A DNA stretch of 64,000 bases from Sipunculus nudus (lineage: Eukaryota; Annelida; Sipuncula; Golfingiida; Sipunculidae). This document shows, piece after piece, positions 37,745 through 50,873 of the stretch. The notes beneath the pieces are model-generated. The model ran no database searches, was not told the origin of the DNA, and saw only the letters and a program-made list of their open reading frames with translations. The stretch is from contig CM049311.1 of NCBI GenBank assembly GCA_026874595.1, positions 17,011,676 to 17,075,675 on the forward strand, given 5' to 3'. The translations under genes and the position numbers were made by a program. The first letter of the stretch is position 1. Every line of letters begins with the position of its first letter.

Positions 37745-37797
37745 TCAGGCATTCTGTGTAATGACTGGTTTGCTCAGTCATTACACGGAATGCCTGA
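37745..37797. repeat. Near-perfect 23-bp-stem hairpin
   Basis: Arms at 37745-37767 and 37775-37797 are complementary except for one position (a G-U pair if transcribed) and enclose a 7-base loop GTTTGCT. A related incomplete arm lies at 37696-37722. Confidence 0.8.
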
Positions 37798-37799
37798 TT

Positions 37800-39690
37800 T
37801 CTATTTGCATGGTATGTATGTTACTGCTGGATGACAACACACAGTTGGCTGAAAATCAGTTTGTTTGATTTTTTTTGCTGCTGTAACAATGATTATTGCA
37901 CTAAAACATAGCTGTTGTGTAGGAGTACCTATGAGAACTAAATTTCAAGTACTTCTAATGTAATGCAATGAGTACTTAGTCGGTCAGTTCACATTGGTTG
38001 TCATTATATGAAAGGCCCCTTCTTTTCACAAAACAACAATTATTCATTATCTCTCCCCTAATTATACCACTATTTACCACTACATAGTCCACACTTAAAA
38101 ACTTTGATCCTAATACGAATTTCAATATGGCCACCACAGCCGATCGCTGATTTTCTTTCGGGCGCGATAACACAACAACAACATTTTTCACCTTTCCCAA
38201 ATTTACAGGAATAGTTGACACATATGAGGGCTCAAGACCTATTGAATTACAGACCTGTTGGAATTCCAGTCATCAAATAGCCATCAATATGAGGACATAT
38301 GAATTGTCGGCGCATACAATGTTTTTTTCTGTTTCGAAACAGCTTGACCACACAGCCCAGTTGTAATTAATAATCTTGAGCTACTATAAGCAATCTGTTA
38401 TAAATTCAGAATTTTGTATTTCGCAAGATTAAGATTTTGAATAAGTAAAAATATTGGATATATAGATAATGACATAAAAAATATCAATAATGAGAAAGCC
38501 GTAAAAAAAACCAAAAAAAAATAGTTTATTACAGAAAAACTCAACAAATTACAGTTAAGTGACAAGGACATGGTTTCTAGCGGTATTTTTGTTAAATTGA
38601 CACACTGACATGTCGGAGCAGGTAGTATTCAAGTCTTTAAAATAGTGTCTATTGCGTCCCATATTCCAGGTTACATGACGTCATTTTAAATATGTCATCT
38701 TATACATACACTCCGTAATAAACGGATTGCTGAACGTACACTGTGCACCTTTCGATTTTAATAATTTAAAGACAATGGATTTCCAATGAAAAATTTACCC
38801 TGTCCAGGTCGTTCAGATATCTGAACCTATGTATAAAACTATTACCACCATCAACGCGACTTAGAACGTGACCAACACTCTCTGAATAATCATATTGATC
38901 CGTCAATTATTGTGAACACACAACAAGCTCTCAGGACAAGCGAGAAGCTCATAAGGCAGAAAGAGACGGTTCCTCATGCACCACAGTTTTGGCACACCCC
39001 TAATAAAATTATCATTTTGATTTTCAGTAAAAGTGGATTTTAAATTTAAAGCACAGCCGCTCCGACAATTCGGTCAAGAAAATATTTCGCTTTGTTAATG
39101 TGTTTCATCTTTGTAGTGCAATTATGTCATCATCATGTAGTCCCTTGCAGATCATTATTTATTTTTTTTATCGACAATTTAGAATAAATCTATGAAAAAT
39201 AAATTCAGCCCTCCATTGATTCTGAAAAAAAAAGTGCTTGAGAAGCAACTAATGTTTGCCTTATCCCTTATCCAAATAACATTTTATTATAATCTGACAC
39301 AGTTTAAAAGTCGTAACTTGGGTAGCAAGCATTACGTATGATTAAATTTTGATTATGTTCTGAATTTTCATTTGTTTTTGGTGACTTTAGTATCTTAATA
39401 CTTGACTTTTAGTTGTCTGAGAACAGGTCAAGGAAAGCAGCTGTTGCCACCCATCAATTACTATAACGGGACATGCTCTTACAAGCATATTGTATATTTT
39501 ATTATTTTATGCAGTATATTTTTATAGTGACAGGGCCCTTTTGGAGAACAGTCTGCCCTGAATCAATATTTTCGATAAATAATCAAATATTTGCATTTTG
39601 GTACAATGTTACATATTTATGTTGTACTATTAATTATGTTCATTTTGTTCATCGAAAACGAGATTATCAGGTATGATATAACGAACGGAA
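37800..39690. other. Unassigned DNA
   Basis: Nothing supported; the longest frame (37976-38221, minus) matches no family I recognise. Confidence 0.3.
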
Positions 39691-40648
39691 AGCTAAAAAC
39701 CTGATTTGATTTCACAAATTATAGGCTTTTTCGCATACAGCAAGATGTGGTCTCATTGAAAATTCTCTGTTAAGACGCAGATCCCAGCATCATTAAAGGG
39801 ATAACCTGATTGTAAACTGGCCCAGTTTGTATAAGACGTACAGCCTTTTGTCGCTGCCCCGCCACTTGATGGTAAACAGGTTTCCATATCCTGAGGTCCA
39901 GTAACAAAACCAATTATCACTTCGCATCTCTGGAAGTCGTTTGTGAATTATGCAAATATAATTATGGCAACAATAACAATATTACTTATCCTTATGATTA
40001 TAATGATATTACTAATCATTTCTTTCTTCTCCAGGCTGAAACATGTCCATGTAATAATGACAACAATATTCATATTGATTACAGCTATAATTATAATAAT
40101 ATTACAAAAGCATTTCTTTCTTCGAATCATGGAGATACGGTCAATGTTGATAATTTCTTAAATAATTAAATTTCGCATTATTCTTGGAATCAAGTGTTTT
40201 AATATACAGCCGGATTTTTTTGTAAAAGTCAATGAGTGAAGGTGGATATTTAAAAACGAAAACACGTAAAATACTTTCAGTGTGTGAAACAGTCGTAAGA
40301 AAAAGGAAACAAATTTGCAAATAAAATATGATATATTTAGAGATGTACAGTAAATTGCGTCAGAACGTATCTCCAGGAGGCTCTAGCTCTTTCTGTTGTT
40401 GAGAAGTCGCCTGTCGGGCGTACACGCTGTTCTTATTTGAATCATAAACTTTGCTGAATACGCTTGTAGCAGCAATATTGTACATGCCATTTTTTTTAAT
40501 TTATAAGTATATTTATGACATGTAAATCCCTGGTAACACGATGACCCATCTATTATGACCAAGAACAGGAGGCACTCAAACAAATGTCAAGAAGCCTCTC
40601 CCCTTGCCCAGCAGATGCACCTCCCACTGATATGAGTACCCCAGTACT

Positions 40649-40663
40649 CCCCCCCCCCCCCCC
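40649..40663. repeat. C15 run
   Basis: Fifteen C just outside the 3' end of the inverted PAL-A element. The run at 4454-4467 stands in a similar place about 180 bp beyond the 3' end of the 1848 copy. Confidence 0.9.
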
Positions 40664-40687
40664 AACCTCCCCATATATTACACATTT

Positions 40688-42939
40688 TTAGCTCAGCTGA
40701 CTTTCAGTCATGCTGGGCTATAGCGATGGGTCTTTGTCCGTCGTCCTTCCGTCTGTCCGTCCGACCGGCCGTCCGTCCGTTAGCAGGGCACAAATCGTAA
40801 CCGTAGGGGCTAGGGCCATGAACCCTATGCAGTCTTAGAGGTTATAAAAAGATCTCCTTGCAAACCTGAAATTAGGTCACTGCGACCTATATTCTCGAAG
40901 TTATGGGGTGTGTTTGCACCCCCCAGAAATAACTCTTTGAGACAAAATTTTCATCCCAAACCTTCCATCTTTCACATACAGCTCACCTACCAACAGGGGA
41001 AGAACCATAATTTTTTTGAGGTCAAAAGGTCAAAGGTCAAGGTCACAGGAGCCTCTTCTTTGAAAAGCCTGTGGATGCATTTTAAGCCAACCCTTTCATC
41101 CCAATTCTTTGATTTTTCACATATAGCTCACCTACTAAGTTGGAGAAGAATCCTATAGATTTAGAGGTCACAAGGTCAAAGGTTAGGGTCACAGGATCCA
41201 CTTCTTTGAAAAGGTTGTGGACACATTTCAAGCTAGACTTTTCATTCCAAACCTTCCAGCACTGATATCGCTTCTCTGCCAACAGGGGAAAAGACCTGTT
41301 GATTTTGAGGTCAAAGGTCAAGTTCACAGCACCCACTTCTTGCGTGGAGTCATTTTCAGGCAAACTTTTCAATCTGTACCTTCCATCTGTCATATATGGC
41401 TTACCTACCAATAAGGGAAGAAGCCTATTGATGTTGAGGTCAAAACGTCAAAGGTCAAGGTCACAATATTTAATTGTTCTAAATGCTTGTGAGTAATTAC
41501 ACCAGATTTAAGTGGTTAGGAGTTGCCCATCATTTAGAAAGAATCCAGTTGATATATGGGCAAAAGGCCAAGGTCATAGGTCAGGGATGTTCACAATTAC
41601 TTATTTTTATAGACCATCTCTATTTTTCTTGTATATATAACCATCCCACTCCAGCTGGTACATCTCCCTGTGTGGCTGTAATTGTGAGTGACACTGGTGA
41701 CATATGAGGGCCTGGACATGCCTTTTGTATCAGCCTATTAAGTGATAAGGCTCAGTGATAAGTACCTCTTTACTTCTTAACAAAAACACTGTTGTCAGAA
41801 TGCTTCAGCCAGGCATTAAGACTATGAGAGTATAGTATTAAGGTTTAGCTACTGATTTATAAGATGATGGGAACATTTTTGCAGTTTATTTTATGGAATC
41901 CTAGCAATAAACTTAGTTTCCTAGATATCTGAATATTTTAATATAAATCACCACATATAAAAGCAAGTGTTTGTTCTCATAATATGTGGATGTGTACCTT
42001 GATTTAGGATGGCTTTTTGTTTTATTTCAAGACTCTTAGTCATGCTTTCTGCATTTCTTTTCTTTCAGGTTTGGCAGTTTACCTACCCTGCCGACCCCAT
42101 TTAAAAGCAGAGTAATAATAAAAAATATTGGACTTACACTTTTTACAATTGATATCTATAAATCTGATATGAGGGCCTGGACATGCCTTTTGAATTATTT
42201 TGGGCATTCATTACTGGATAATTTGCCCCAAGTTTGGTCTCTTATTGGAGAATGTGGGATATCAAATGTCATACTTGTCAGAAATCCATTATGTTTGCAA
42301 GTTAGCCACCTTAGAAATTCTTTCTTCAGTGCAGTTTCAGTAATTTTTCTTTAATGTTTGGTCCGATTTAGAGAATTTTTGTTGTCTGATTTCAGACTTG
42401 TCAGAAGTCCAATATGGCCACCAGGCTACCATATTTTAATTCCTTTTGATCATATTATCTCAAGAACAGTTAAAGTGAATGCAGTTGGATGTATATTTAT
42501 GTAATCTTGTAAAGGATTGGGTCAAATATTTCTGAATAAATATTACCATCAATTATAAAAGTGCAGTACAGTTGGCTTGTATTGAATAAAAATTCATACA
42601 GAAGCACCTGTTTCTCAATAATTCTTGCATGTATTTCCTTGATCTTTGCTATATATTTTGATCTTATATTTGCCCTTTGTGGTGTTCCTTTGAGACTGAC
42701 AGGTTTCAAGCAAGCTGTTGGAATAGTTCCTGATAGCTTAACAATCATGCATTTTCCTCAGACCATCAATTCACTGTGTTTTAACCAGACATAGGTGATA
42801 TATATTTCTGTTGTCATAGAAAATTTTCAACAAATTGGCAAATTGGTTCTTCAAAATTTGACTGGAAGTTGTGAATCTCAGTCCATGATGTCACAGGTCA
42901 TGCTTGGCAGCTGAGCGTCATGACCCATGGGTCACTTGT
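40688..42939 (-). mobile_element. PAL element, subfamily A (inverted copy)
   Basis: In plus-strand reading it starts TTAGCTCAGCTGAC with the tail (40735-40785) and ends TGACCCATGGGTCACTTGT. It is the reverse complement of 1848-4274 over its length, lacking ~190 bp near 41492 that the 45902 copy keeps. It carries the half-site arrays at 41027-41045, 41165-41190, 41308-41322 and 41441-41463 and an AGGTCACTGCGACCT at 40874-40888. It lies within the intron of the lectin pseudogene. Confidence 0.8.
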
Positions 42940-43828
42940 TATTATAAAAATGTTTGCTGTATAAACAATGTTTTTTTTTCAGTTTACGACACTGATTCAA
43001 ATCAAATTCCAACTATTCCATTAAAAAAACTACAGCAGCTGATCGTATTAAATCTTATTTTTCTTAAAATATGAAGAAGAATTTATTTTTATGAGGAAAC
43101 ATTGAAGAAACTTTAAACGATTGACGGAATTGTTTCAAAATTGTTATGTTTTATCACCCTAAAAAGTGCGGGGAAATTGTTCCCTGAAACCAAGCCTAAA
43201 TGCTAAAAACTGCCATAAAGTGCCCCATACAGATTAAAAAGTAATTATGACAAAACTTTATTCTTTTTATAGTAAAACTGTTCGGAGGTACGGATATAAT
43301 AGAGTATACCCCGTAGGGTTTAAAATATAGGAAATTGCACCAATACGGTGTTGTTAAATTAAAGGACTTTTACGATTGTTTCGTTCGAGGAAATGCTCGC
43401 TTGGGAAAACACATGTGCGTTTTTTTTAAAACGATGACAAGCATTTTGTGTGTCAGAGGAAAGTATGGTCAGACAGGAATACACCTCAGATACTTGATGT
43501 GATTTGATAACAGAATATACTGAATTTAAATAAGTAATAATGGTTGCATAGGAAATCTGAAATGAAAAACCCTTAACTCATTAGATATATATTATTCTTA
43601 ACACATGGTTACCTTCCAAAATGATCCATTTATTGGGTTCTATGATTTGCTCCAGTTGTTTCTGTTCTTCCTCTGTTTCTATACTGACCAGCTCAGCACC
43701 CTCCTTTTTGCAGAGGTGTTCCAACTGGATCCAGTTTTGTTGGGAGAGTAAGAAAATGTATCTTGATCTCCCTAGACCATCAGCGTGCACTCCTGTTGTT
43801 ACACAGGGCAGACTTCAACATGTTTCCG

Positions 43829-45005
43829 CTACAATTGTACAATAATTTGTCCAATAATTTTTAATTCCAAGCTTCACTGATCAAAAGTGAATTCTCACAA
43901 ACCATACTGGAATCAGGCTGCCATTGGCAGTCATAAAAGTTGAATTCACATCAGTGATTGGGAGAGAAAATTAGAACAAACCCTACAGTGGATTTAATCT
44001 TACATCTTGTAAACATAGAATCTGAAACCCAGATTACAGGATTTGTTATACATTAATACACATCAAAAAACTTATCGACGATGTCAATTCTGCCTGGCAG
44101 ATTATTTTGTCATACAATAGTACATTATTTTCCTGTCATTGCAGGTACACTGGTTGAAATGTTTGCAGACGACATAAAAGAAATCAAAGGGATATTTTAT
44201 ATGACATTACAATATGTGATCCTTAAAAACTGCATATGGCGTTGACCTTTATCTATATCATTATCTACCTATTTTTATGTACACAAAATGCTATATAAAT
44301 ATACACATGTATATGCCGCATTTGAGTATGGTCTAGCATAAAAACCCACTATTTTAATTTATCACGAGTCTGATTTATAAAATTATGGACACAATCGGGA
44401 CTAAACGCTCGTATTTACTTGTACTTTTAGACATTTTAGGAAATATTCATTCTTTATTAACTACTGATTTAAATCTGATTGTTTCTGACCAACATAATTT
44501 GCAAGTTCTTGCACATTGAGGCGCCACATCTTAACACGCCTTACTACCATAAATAAAAATTTATAAGAATTTCTAAGTTCAAAAGGAATCATGTTCTGAA
44601 TAGTTGGGTGTTGTTATCAGAAACGACCTTGATAAAAAGTGAAATCTTCAGAAAAAAAATGTATTTCCCCTTCTAAGATAAGTAACCTTTTAGCCAGCAT
44701 AAGGGGTATGAATTGACAGTGTTAATACGCTCTGCAAGTCATATTGTAGATATTTCTGAGGACGTCGAGCTTTTAACATGAGGTATAAACGTATGAAGCT
44801 TATAGTCAGCCCATAACAGAAGGTTACATACTGGTTGGAAACGGTCATACAATTCACAAACAAACATCGTGATGTAAGTCGCTAGAAGCCTTACATTTTG
44901 TATGTAGATAGAGAAGAGATGATATTATATATATGCAATTATTATAATTTACTTGTTTCTTGTATATCCCGCAGATGAAGACATGATTTGACTAGTTTTA
45001 TTGGT
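43829..45005. other. Unassigned DNA upstream of the lectin pseudogene exon
   Basis: The missing first exon would be expected in or beyond this interval, but no signal-peptide exon with a phase-1 donor was found. Confidence 0.35.
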
Positions 45006-45009
45006 ACAA

Positions 45010-45642
45010 CTGACCATCGTCCTTTGTTGTCAATTTAGCCATCTCTCCAGTCGTCCTTCCGTTAACAAGGCAATAGTAACCGTTTGATCTTGAAACCTTT
45101 TACTTTCTGTCCATGTAGGTACTTGGTAAATCGCCTTCCATGCCACAAATAAGGAATACGTGACCTTTATATTTGGGGGTTACGCTCGCTTTTGTGTGTT
45201 TTTAGCACTTAGAAAATCAGATTAGTGTTCGTTTTCTTGGCTGCAAGACAAAAAAAATGCACTCAGCCCTAAAACTAAAGAATTCTTGGATCAACTACAT
45301 ATATAACTTTTCTTGAAAGAAAAAAAATAAGAAAACTGGTCCAGCCAGTTGATGTATGAAAGTCACAATATGGATAAAATATCTCAGTAATGATTGCACA
45401 GATCTTTCTGAAATTCGGCAAGCTTATTGATCATTGAAAGTCCCTTCAACTGTGTAAGACTGGGACGCCGCCTACAATTTATAAATTTGTATGCATTTCT
45501 ATATCTTTTTTTTTAAATCTATGACAACTATGACCTATATTTTGCTAGTTACACGTGTTTTGTGTGATTAGCACTTTAACATATTAATATTACAGATCGA
45601 CTATTTAAAGACACTGAGCATCATGACCCACGGGTCAATTGT
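45010..45642 (-). mobile_element. Short degraded PAL element
   Basis: The 3' part is seen as GTCGTCCTTCCGTTAACAAGG (45051-45071, reverse of the tail), with the core-end sequence next to it. The 5' end is GAGCATCATGACCCACGGGTCAATTGT (45616-45642), reverse orientation. The interior is strongly diverged. Confidence 0.5.
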
Positions 45643-45901
45643 TGACAATCAAGGTTATTTTTTCGTAATATATAAATCTTAAAGGAACTATTTTATCAAG
45701 GAATGTCTCCATTAGGAGCAAGGTACCGGAAGCATCGTCTTTTACCTAATGATGAATAACAATTGAGTAATTCCGCATTGTATCACTAATTGTTAATTTC
45801 TGTTCATTAGTGTGGAACGTTTCGACACATGATGTACCCTCTTTGGACAAAATAAATACTGAATACACATTTAATAGAAACAGACATTAAATGAATATGT
45901 G

Positions 45902-48195
45902 AACCCTATGCAGTCTTAGAGGTTATAAAAAGATCTCCTTGCAAACCTGAAATTAGGTCACTGCGACCTATATTCTCAAAGTTATGGGGTGTGTTTGCAC
46001 CCCCCAGAAATAACTCTTTGAGACAAAATTTTTCATCCCAAACCTCCCATCTTTCACATACAGCTCACCTACCAACAGGGGAAGAACCATATTTTTTTTT
46101 AGGTCAAAAGGTCAAAGGTCAAGGTCACAGGAGCCTCTTCTTTGAAAAGCCTGTGGATGCATTTTAAGCCAACCCTTTCATCCCAATTCTTTGATTTTTC
46201 ACATATAGCTCACCTACTAAGTTGGAGAAGAATCCTATAGATTTTGAGGTCACAAGGTCAAAGGTCAGGGTCACAGGATCCACTTCTTTGAAAAGGTTGT
46301 GGACACATTTCAAGCTAGACTTTTCATTCCAAACCTTCCAGCACTGATATCGCTTCTCTGCCAACAGGGGAAAAGACCTGTTGATTTTGAGGTCAAAGGT
46401 CAAGTTCACAGCACCCACTTCTTGCATGGAGTAATTTTCAGGCAAACTTTTCAATCTGTACCTTCCATCTGTCATATATGGCTTACCTACCAATAAGGGA
46501 AGAAGCCTATTGATGTTGAGGTCAAAAAGTCAAAGGTCAAGGTCACAATATTTAATTGTTCTAAATGCTTGTGAGCATATTTCAAGTGTAACTGTTCAAC
46601 CCAAACCTTCAGTCTTTCACATATGCCACATATATGCATCACTCAGTTTGACTCAAACTTCATATTTATGGGTCTTTTTGCTTGAATAAATAACTTATTG
46701 ATTTTGGGGTCAGCTGGTCAGCAGGTTAAAGGTTGCAGGTCAAAGTTATTCACCCATTGGTTGCCAAGTAATTACACCAGATTTAAGTGGTTAGTAGTTA
46801 CCCATCATTTAGAAAGAATCCAGTTGATATATGGGCAAAAGGCCAAGGTCATAGGTCAGGGATGTTCACAATTACTTATTTTATAGACCATCTCTATTTT
46901 TCTTGTATATATAACCATCCCACTCCAGCTGGTACATCTCCCTGTGTGGCTGTAATTGTGAGTGACACTGGTGACATATGATTCCCTTTTGTATCAGCCT
47001 ATTAAGTGATAAGGCTCAGTGATAAGTACCTCGTTACTTCATAACAAAAACACTGTTGTCAGAATGCTTCAGCCAGGCATTAAGACTATGAGAGTATAGT
47101 ATTAAGGTTTAGCTACTGATTTATAAGATGATGGGAACATTTTGCAGTTTATTTTATGGAATCCTAGCAATAAACTTAGTTTCCTAGATATCTGAATATT
47201 TTAATATATATCACCACACATAAAAGCAAGTGTTTGTTCTCATAATATGTGGATGTGTACCTTGATTTAGGATGGCTTTTTGTTTTATTTCAAGACTCTT
47301 AGTCATGCTTTCTGCATTTCTTTTCTTTCAGGTTTGGCAGTTTACCTACCCTGCTGACCCCATTGAAAAGCAGAGTGATAATAAAAAACTTACACTTTTT
47401 ACAATTGCATATCTATAAATCTGATATGAGGGCCTGGACATGCCTTTTGAATTATTTTGGGCATTCATTGCTGGATAATTTGCCCAAGTTTGGTCTCTTA
47501 TTGGAGAATGTGGGATATCAAATGTCATACTTGTCAGAAATCCATAATGTCTGCCAGTTAGCCACCTTAGAAATTCTTTCTTCAGTGCAGTTTCAGTAAT
47601 TTTTCTTTAATGTTTGGTCCGATTTAGAGAATGTTTGTTGTCTGATTTCAGACTTGTCAGAAGTCCAATATGGCCACCAGGCAACCATCTTTTAATTCCT
47701 TTTGATCATATTATCTCAAGAACAGTTAAAGTGAATGCAGTTGGATGTATATTTATGTAATCTTGTAAAGGATTGGGTCAAATATTTCTGAATAAATATT
47801 ACCATCATTTATAAAAGTGCAGTACAGTTGGCTTGTATTGAATTAAAATTTATACAGAAGCACCTGTTTCTCAATAATTCTTGCATTTATTTCCTTGATT
47901 TTTGCTATATATTTTGATCTTATATTTTCCCTTTGTGGTGTTCCTTTGAGACTGACAGGTTTCAAGCAAGCTGTTGGAATAGTTCCTGATAGCTTAACAA
48001 TCATGCATTTTCCTCAGACCATCAATTCACTGTGTTTTAACCAGACAAAGGTGATATATATTTCTGTTGTCAAAGAAAATTTTCAACAAATTGGCAAATT
48101 GGTTCTTCAAAATTTGACTGGAAGTTGTGAATCTCAGTCCATGATGTCACAGGTCATGCTTGGCAGCTGAGCGTCATGACCCATGGGTCACTTGT
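45902..48195 (-). mobile_element. PAL element, subfamily A, lacking its 3' tail
   Basis: Very similar to 40688-42939, including shared changes against the 1848 copy such as GAGGTTATAAAAAGATC. The similarity starts abruptly at GAACCCTATGCAG, so the ACGG tail and hairpin are absent. The 5' end (TGACCCATGGGTCACTTGT) is intact. It retains the half-site arrays at 46107-46125, 46247-46272, 46390-46404 and 46523-46545. Confidence 0.75.
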
Positions 48196-48652
48196 TGTAA
48201 CCTGTGACGGGTGCATATACGCAATTTTGTGAAAGACATTGAAATATGTTGCGTGCCTTAGTCACCTAAATGGCAATTTTTAATGTATCATTTTCATTCT
48301 ACCACTGAGACCCAGTTAATAAACAGGTAACTTTGAGTTATTTGAAACACTCAGAAAGAAAATTTTAGATCAACTTCGGCCGTGTAACAATTAATTCCTG
48401 GAGATAGACGACTATGCATCATCGATGGTTTGAAATAGTAATCATTCAGAGACTTCACAAGAGGGTCTACTGCAGTCATAGATTATAACCGTGCCTCTGT
48501 AGCCGAATTTTGATATGGGTTTAAGTACTGAGAACAGTCTCTGATTTAATTTTATATATTATCATATTTGAAGGCTGATTATACTGGAAAAGCTGGAACA
48601 GCTTAAGCCCCAGAAGCTACTGTCACAAAGTATATCAAGTTTATTCCCTACA
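48196..48652. other. Unassigned DNA
   Basis: No supported feature. Confidence 0.35.
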
Positions 48653-48782
48653 GTCGACAGGGGCGTAGCCATAGGGGGGCCGCAGGGGGCCATGCCCCCT
48701 CCCCCCCTCAGTTTCATCCAGTATACCCGCCGTCCTTTCGGAAATTCACTTAATCTAATACTATTATATATATGTATGTATA

Positions 48783-48785
<3 letters not shown>

Positions 48786-48822
<37 letters not shown>
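48786..48822. repeat. (TA)n microsatellite
   Basis: About 37 bp; directly abuts the CAGTCAAG end of the next element. Confidence 0.9.
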
Positions 48823-48825
<3 letters not shown>

Positions 48826-49896
48826 TCAAGCCCGCGTATTGTCATGTCGGTGGAACACGCATAAAATTATAATAATAACCGGGATGTGACATTATGCGGG
48901 CTTCAACATCGATGTCCTTTTGAATCATAGAAGAAGCGTTATGTCTCAAATTATATTAAATAAAACGTCAATAAAAAGGAAACAGAAACGTTGATGAATA
49001 TTTTTATTGCACAACGGCAAATCAAATTACGTTTATTAAAATTTATTTCCTGTAAGTTTTGTGCCGCATGCCGCAATAACTGACAAAAATCCGACTTGCC
49101 AACAGAAAGAGACGTTGCGTCTTGGTCATGAGGTCGAATGTCTGGAAATATGCGGCACGTACAGTCATAACCTTATGCTCAGGCAAACTATTTTACCAGA
49201 TAATCTTCCGACTATTGCGCCTTATTTTCCGGATATCTTATAAATGACTCAAACATCAAGATCGTCTTTATTAAAGGACTGTTCGGGGAGCGGGTATGGT
49301 CATGCCTTTGTCAGCATTCTGAAGTTTCGCCCAGATTGAGGTTTTGGACCGGATAATTCCTCCTGTGCTCACAAAACCTCCAGCTTTTCGTGACGGTTAA
49401 AGGGGATTTCCAGTCGTAAGCAACGTTTACAGCTCGTGCTTCATATCATCTCGAGATGTAAACCACGGCCTTGCAAAGGCCACAAGTTCATTATGTATGA
49501 CATGTGATTGCAAACATCGACCTTGTTAACATACGAAGAAACGCAATGATCTGGATTCCCGTGGTATCTTAGGACGTTAATTATAACTAAGTGACGGAGA
49601 GTGACCCGCATGCATCACTACACTTGCTTGCCGCACACAAGTGGGAAATGTGATCGTTTGATAAGCCTGACCGCCTCGTTGACCGCCGTGTCGGCGTTTG
49701 ATGTGATATTAACTGCGATCTGATATCACTGCCAAGGGTTCCAAGAATGACAATAAACGGGATTATGACAATATTCCATGATATTAAACGGTCAGATTTG
49801 CCATTGTTTATGTAGGAAATGGTTTGGGATTTCAGATTTATGTGACTATAAACGGGATTTTCTATTAACCGATATGACACAAAGTGGGATCGACTG
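48823..49896. mobile_element. TA-target DNA transposon with CAGTC TIRs (pogo/Tigger-like)
   Basis: The left end is CAGTCAAGCCCGCGTATTGT; the reverse complement of the right end is CAGTCGATCCCACTTTGTGT. TA lies outside each end. Subterminal TGTCATG/TGTCATA motifs continue the inverted similarity. No transposase frame is present in 1.07 kb. Confidence 0.75.
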
Positions 49897-49922
49897 TATA
49901 TGCATTAAATTGTCTTTGCTAT

Positions 49923-50645
49923 CAGTGGCGGATCCGGAGAGGGCGCTGCAATTTCTCTCATTTTATCTGGTTTCCCAATTTTCGTGTTTAATTTTTGTTT
50001 TTTATATTTCTTTTCATTAATTAGCAATTAGATTTTATTTAAGTTACCTGCAGGTTTTTACTCTGCAAATTCATTAGTTGTTAATGAGGATATTTATGAA
50101 CAGCTGCAGAACAAGTGCAGAGCACCAGGCCCTGTTCGGTGTTGACCATGGACAATCTCATGGCTCCTCTGATGAAATCGGTACTCAAACTTGCTATCTG
50201 TGCTCTTGGGAGTCCTGTGTGCTGTCGAGACCACGGATCCCGGTAAAATTTACTGTAACAAAGTTTAACAAAAGACATCAACATGTAAGTTATTTCACTC
50301 CGAGCATTACATTTGAAAAATAACATTTTGCAAGTTATAAACGTATATGCGCCTTTGCGCTATTGACTTTAACATGTTGAAAACGATTGAAATTTTATAT
50401 CCTAATTTTGAAGAAATATGAAAATGAATTAATACTGAACCTCTCTACAGTTTCACTACATACGCAAAGACATACATGAACAGTTTGTCAGAAACAGGAA
50501 TTCCTCATTGTTATGTAAAAATAGCCTCAATATGGCCTCTTTACATTGCTTATTCCAAACAAATTCCTAATATGGAAGGGGGATACCCCCTCACATACCC
50601 TCTACATGTATACCTGAAACTAACCTTAAGGAAACCTTGATGGAT

Positions 50646-50697
<52 letters not shown>

Positions 50698-50743
50698 CCA
50701 CTAAAATATATAACGTATAGTAATAATAATAATAATACATACA

Positions 50744-50774
<31 letters not shown>

Positions 50775-50831
50775 TCACGTATATATAACAGTTTTCATAG
50801 TACCCATACACGAATTCTGGATCAGCCACTG
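49923..50831. mobile_element. DNA element with CAGTGGCKGATCC ends
   Basis: CAGTGGCGGATCC on the left and, reverse-complemented, CAGTGGCTGATCC on the right. Such ends are common in invertebrate repeats. No clear target duplication beyond AT. It contains (TA)n (50652-50692) and (TACA)n (50736-50773). Overlapping frames on both strands at 50078-50326 share no family resemblance. Confidence 0.5.
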
Positions 50832-50873
50832 ATCATGGCCCCCTCCCCTCCCTCAATCCTGGCTACGCCCCTG

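Larger units (their letters stand above)
39693..43828 (-). pseudogene. C-type lectin pseudogene (two domain exons)
   Basis: Paralogue of the lectin gene at 51886-58629, same strand. The first half of the domain lies in 43613-43828 (216 bp, same length as in the intact gene), with an acceptor ...TTGTAG and donor AG|GTAACC. It encodes QQNWIQLEHLCKKEGAELVS-type sequence. The second half lies in 39693-39929, acceptor TTCCAG, encoding WFCYWTSGYGN and ending CEIKSGF. Both introns have phase 1, as in the intact gene. Three lesions are seen: TGA for the first-exon Trp (43815-43817, matching W74), a frameshift near 39831-39837, and TGA for the Trp of the calcium-site region (39753-39755, matching W198). 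The QPD triplet is also lost. A signal-peptide exon was not found. The 3.7-kb intron holds the PAL element at 40688. Confidence 0.8.
48658..50873. mobile_element. DNA transposon with CAGGGGCGTAGCCA TIRs, host of two others
   Basis: Identical 14-bp inverted ends CAGGGGCGTAGCCA, with GTCGA directly outside both (48653-48657 and 50874-50878): a 5-bp target duplication. Without its two insertions (48823-49896 and 49923-50831) the element would be only about 230 bp, so it was a MITE. I cannot assign a superfamily from these ends alone. Confidence 0.75.

Noticed and set aside
41082-41411. 109-codon minus-strand frame, also at 46164-46493
   Set aside because: Present in both copies because both are PAL-A elements. 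It covers the half-site repeat units and is interrupted in the third copy (1848-4274).
50078-50326. Overlapping 81-codon frames on both strands
   Set aside because: They lie inside a TIR-bounded element and have no recognisable motif or splice context.
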